From Ixodes scapularis (taxonomy: Eukaryota; Arthropoda; Arachnida; Ixodida; Ixodidae), in assembly GCF_016920785.2 (NCBI RefSeq), contig NW_024609846.1, forward strand, positions 116,959,473 through 117,023,472: DNA of 64,000 bases, in the 5' to 3' direction. The stretch's first letter is position 1. Every line of letters begins with the position of its first letter. A model generated the notes under the pieces. The model had not been told where the DNA came from. It did not search any database and worked only from the letters and a program-made list of their open reading frames with translations. This document shows, piece after piece, positions 63,844-64,000 of the stretch. A program made the position numbers and the translations under genes.

Positions 63844-64000
63844 TTTCTTCCGACTTTTTTGTTAGCAGATGGGCACCATAGGTAGCAAATTCACTCTTTA
63901 TTTTTGACTCTTCACTCAGGCAAGCCCACTCTTAGAAAATTAGATACATAAAATCTTTTAAAAGATGAAAGCAGCACAAAAAAGACGACGGATTGGATGA
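63844..64000. other. Window end, no feature
   Basis: Non-coding AT-rich sequence; nothing is supported. Confidence 0.4.

Overview
The window looks like eukaryotic nuclear DNA from an arthropod, most likely a hard (ixodid) tick. I infer this from the style of the repeats (hairpin inserts with a GGGCKAGTTGGTR head, a tRNA-derived SINE, an I-like LINE, Penelope-like and piggyBac elements) and from very long introns packed with nested transposons. The taxon call is recognition, not a search result. No bacterial features, CRISPR, rRNA or standalone tRNA genes were seen.

One host gene was found. It is on the + strand from 12,016 to at least 63,529 and encodes a kinesin of the Nod/KIF22 (kinesin-10) type. 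I rebuilt 12 coding exons whose splice phases all agree (about 755 codons over more than 51 kb). Exons 1-6 (12,020-36,401) encode the motor: P-loop, switch I, switch II and the neck-proximal end. Exons 7-8 encode a Ser/Thr-rich linker and a basic region. Exons 9-11 are three symmetric phase 1-1 exons that each carry an RRRTT motif. Exon 12 carries a helix-hairpin-helix like that at the C-terminus of Nod and KIF22. The end of the gene probably lies past the window.

Upstream (1-12,015) there is no convincing host gene, only transposons: a TTGA/TTAA-flanked foldback element (2,179-2,621), a hAT-type element (3,634-5,457) holding a SINE with a perfect 16-bp target duplication (4,322-4,592), a foldback element (5,579-6,137), and a 4.9-kb element (6,912-11,855) with a piggyBac transposon inside it (6,986-9,453). 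The piggyBac transposase is spliced, keeps all four catalytic Asp, and is broken by only one in-frame TAG.

The introns are layered transposon nests. Intron 3 holds a pogo/Tigger element apparently split by a full-length but decayed LINE (about 19,200-24,417). Intron 4 holds a 7-kb element (26,106-33,153) with a perfect 6-bp target duplication and several insertions inside it. Introns 7-8 hold hAT-like and GGCC-ended elements. Intron 9 holds an 885-bp insertion whose empty site can be read in a second copy at 39.4 kb. Intron 10 holds a CR1/jockey-like LINE cut by a hairpin element, and a 5'-truncated Penelope-like element on the minus strand. Intron 11 holds palindromic MITEs. Members of the family with CAGTGATG ends and 6-bp target duplications occur four times (6.9, 26.1, 44.0 and 57.7 kb); this family and the hairpin-with-A-box family are the most interesting structures beyond the kinesin.
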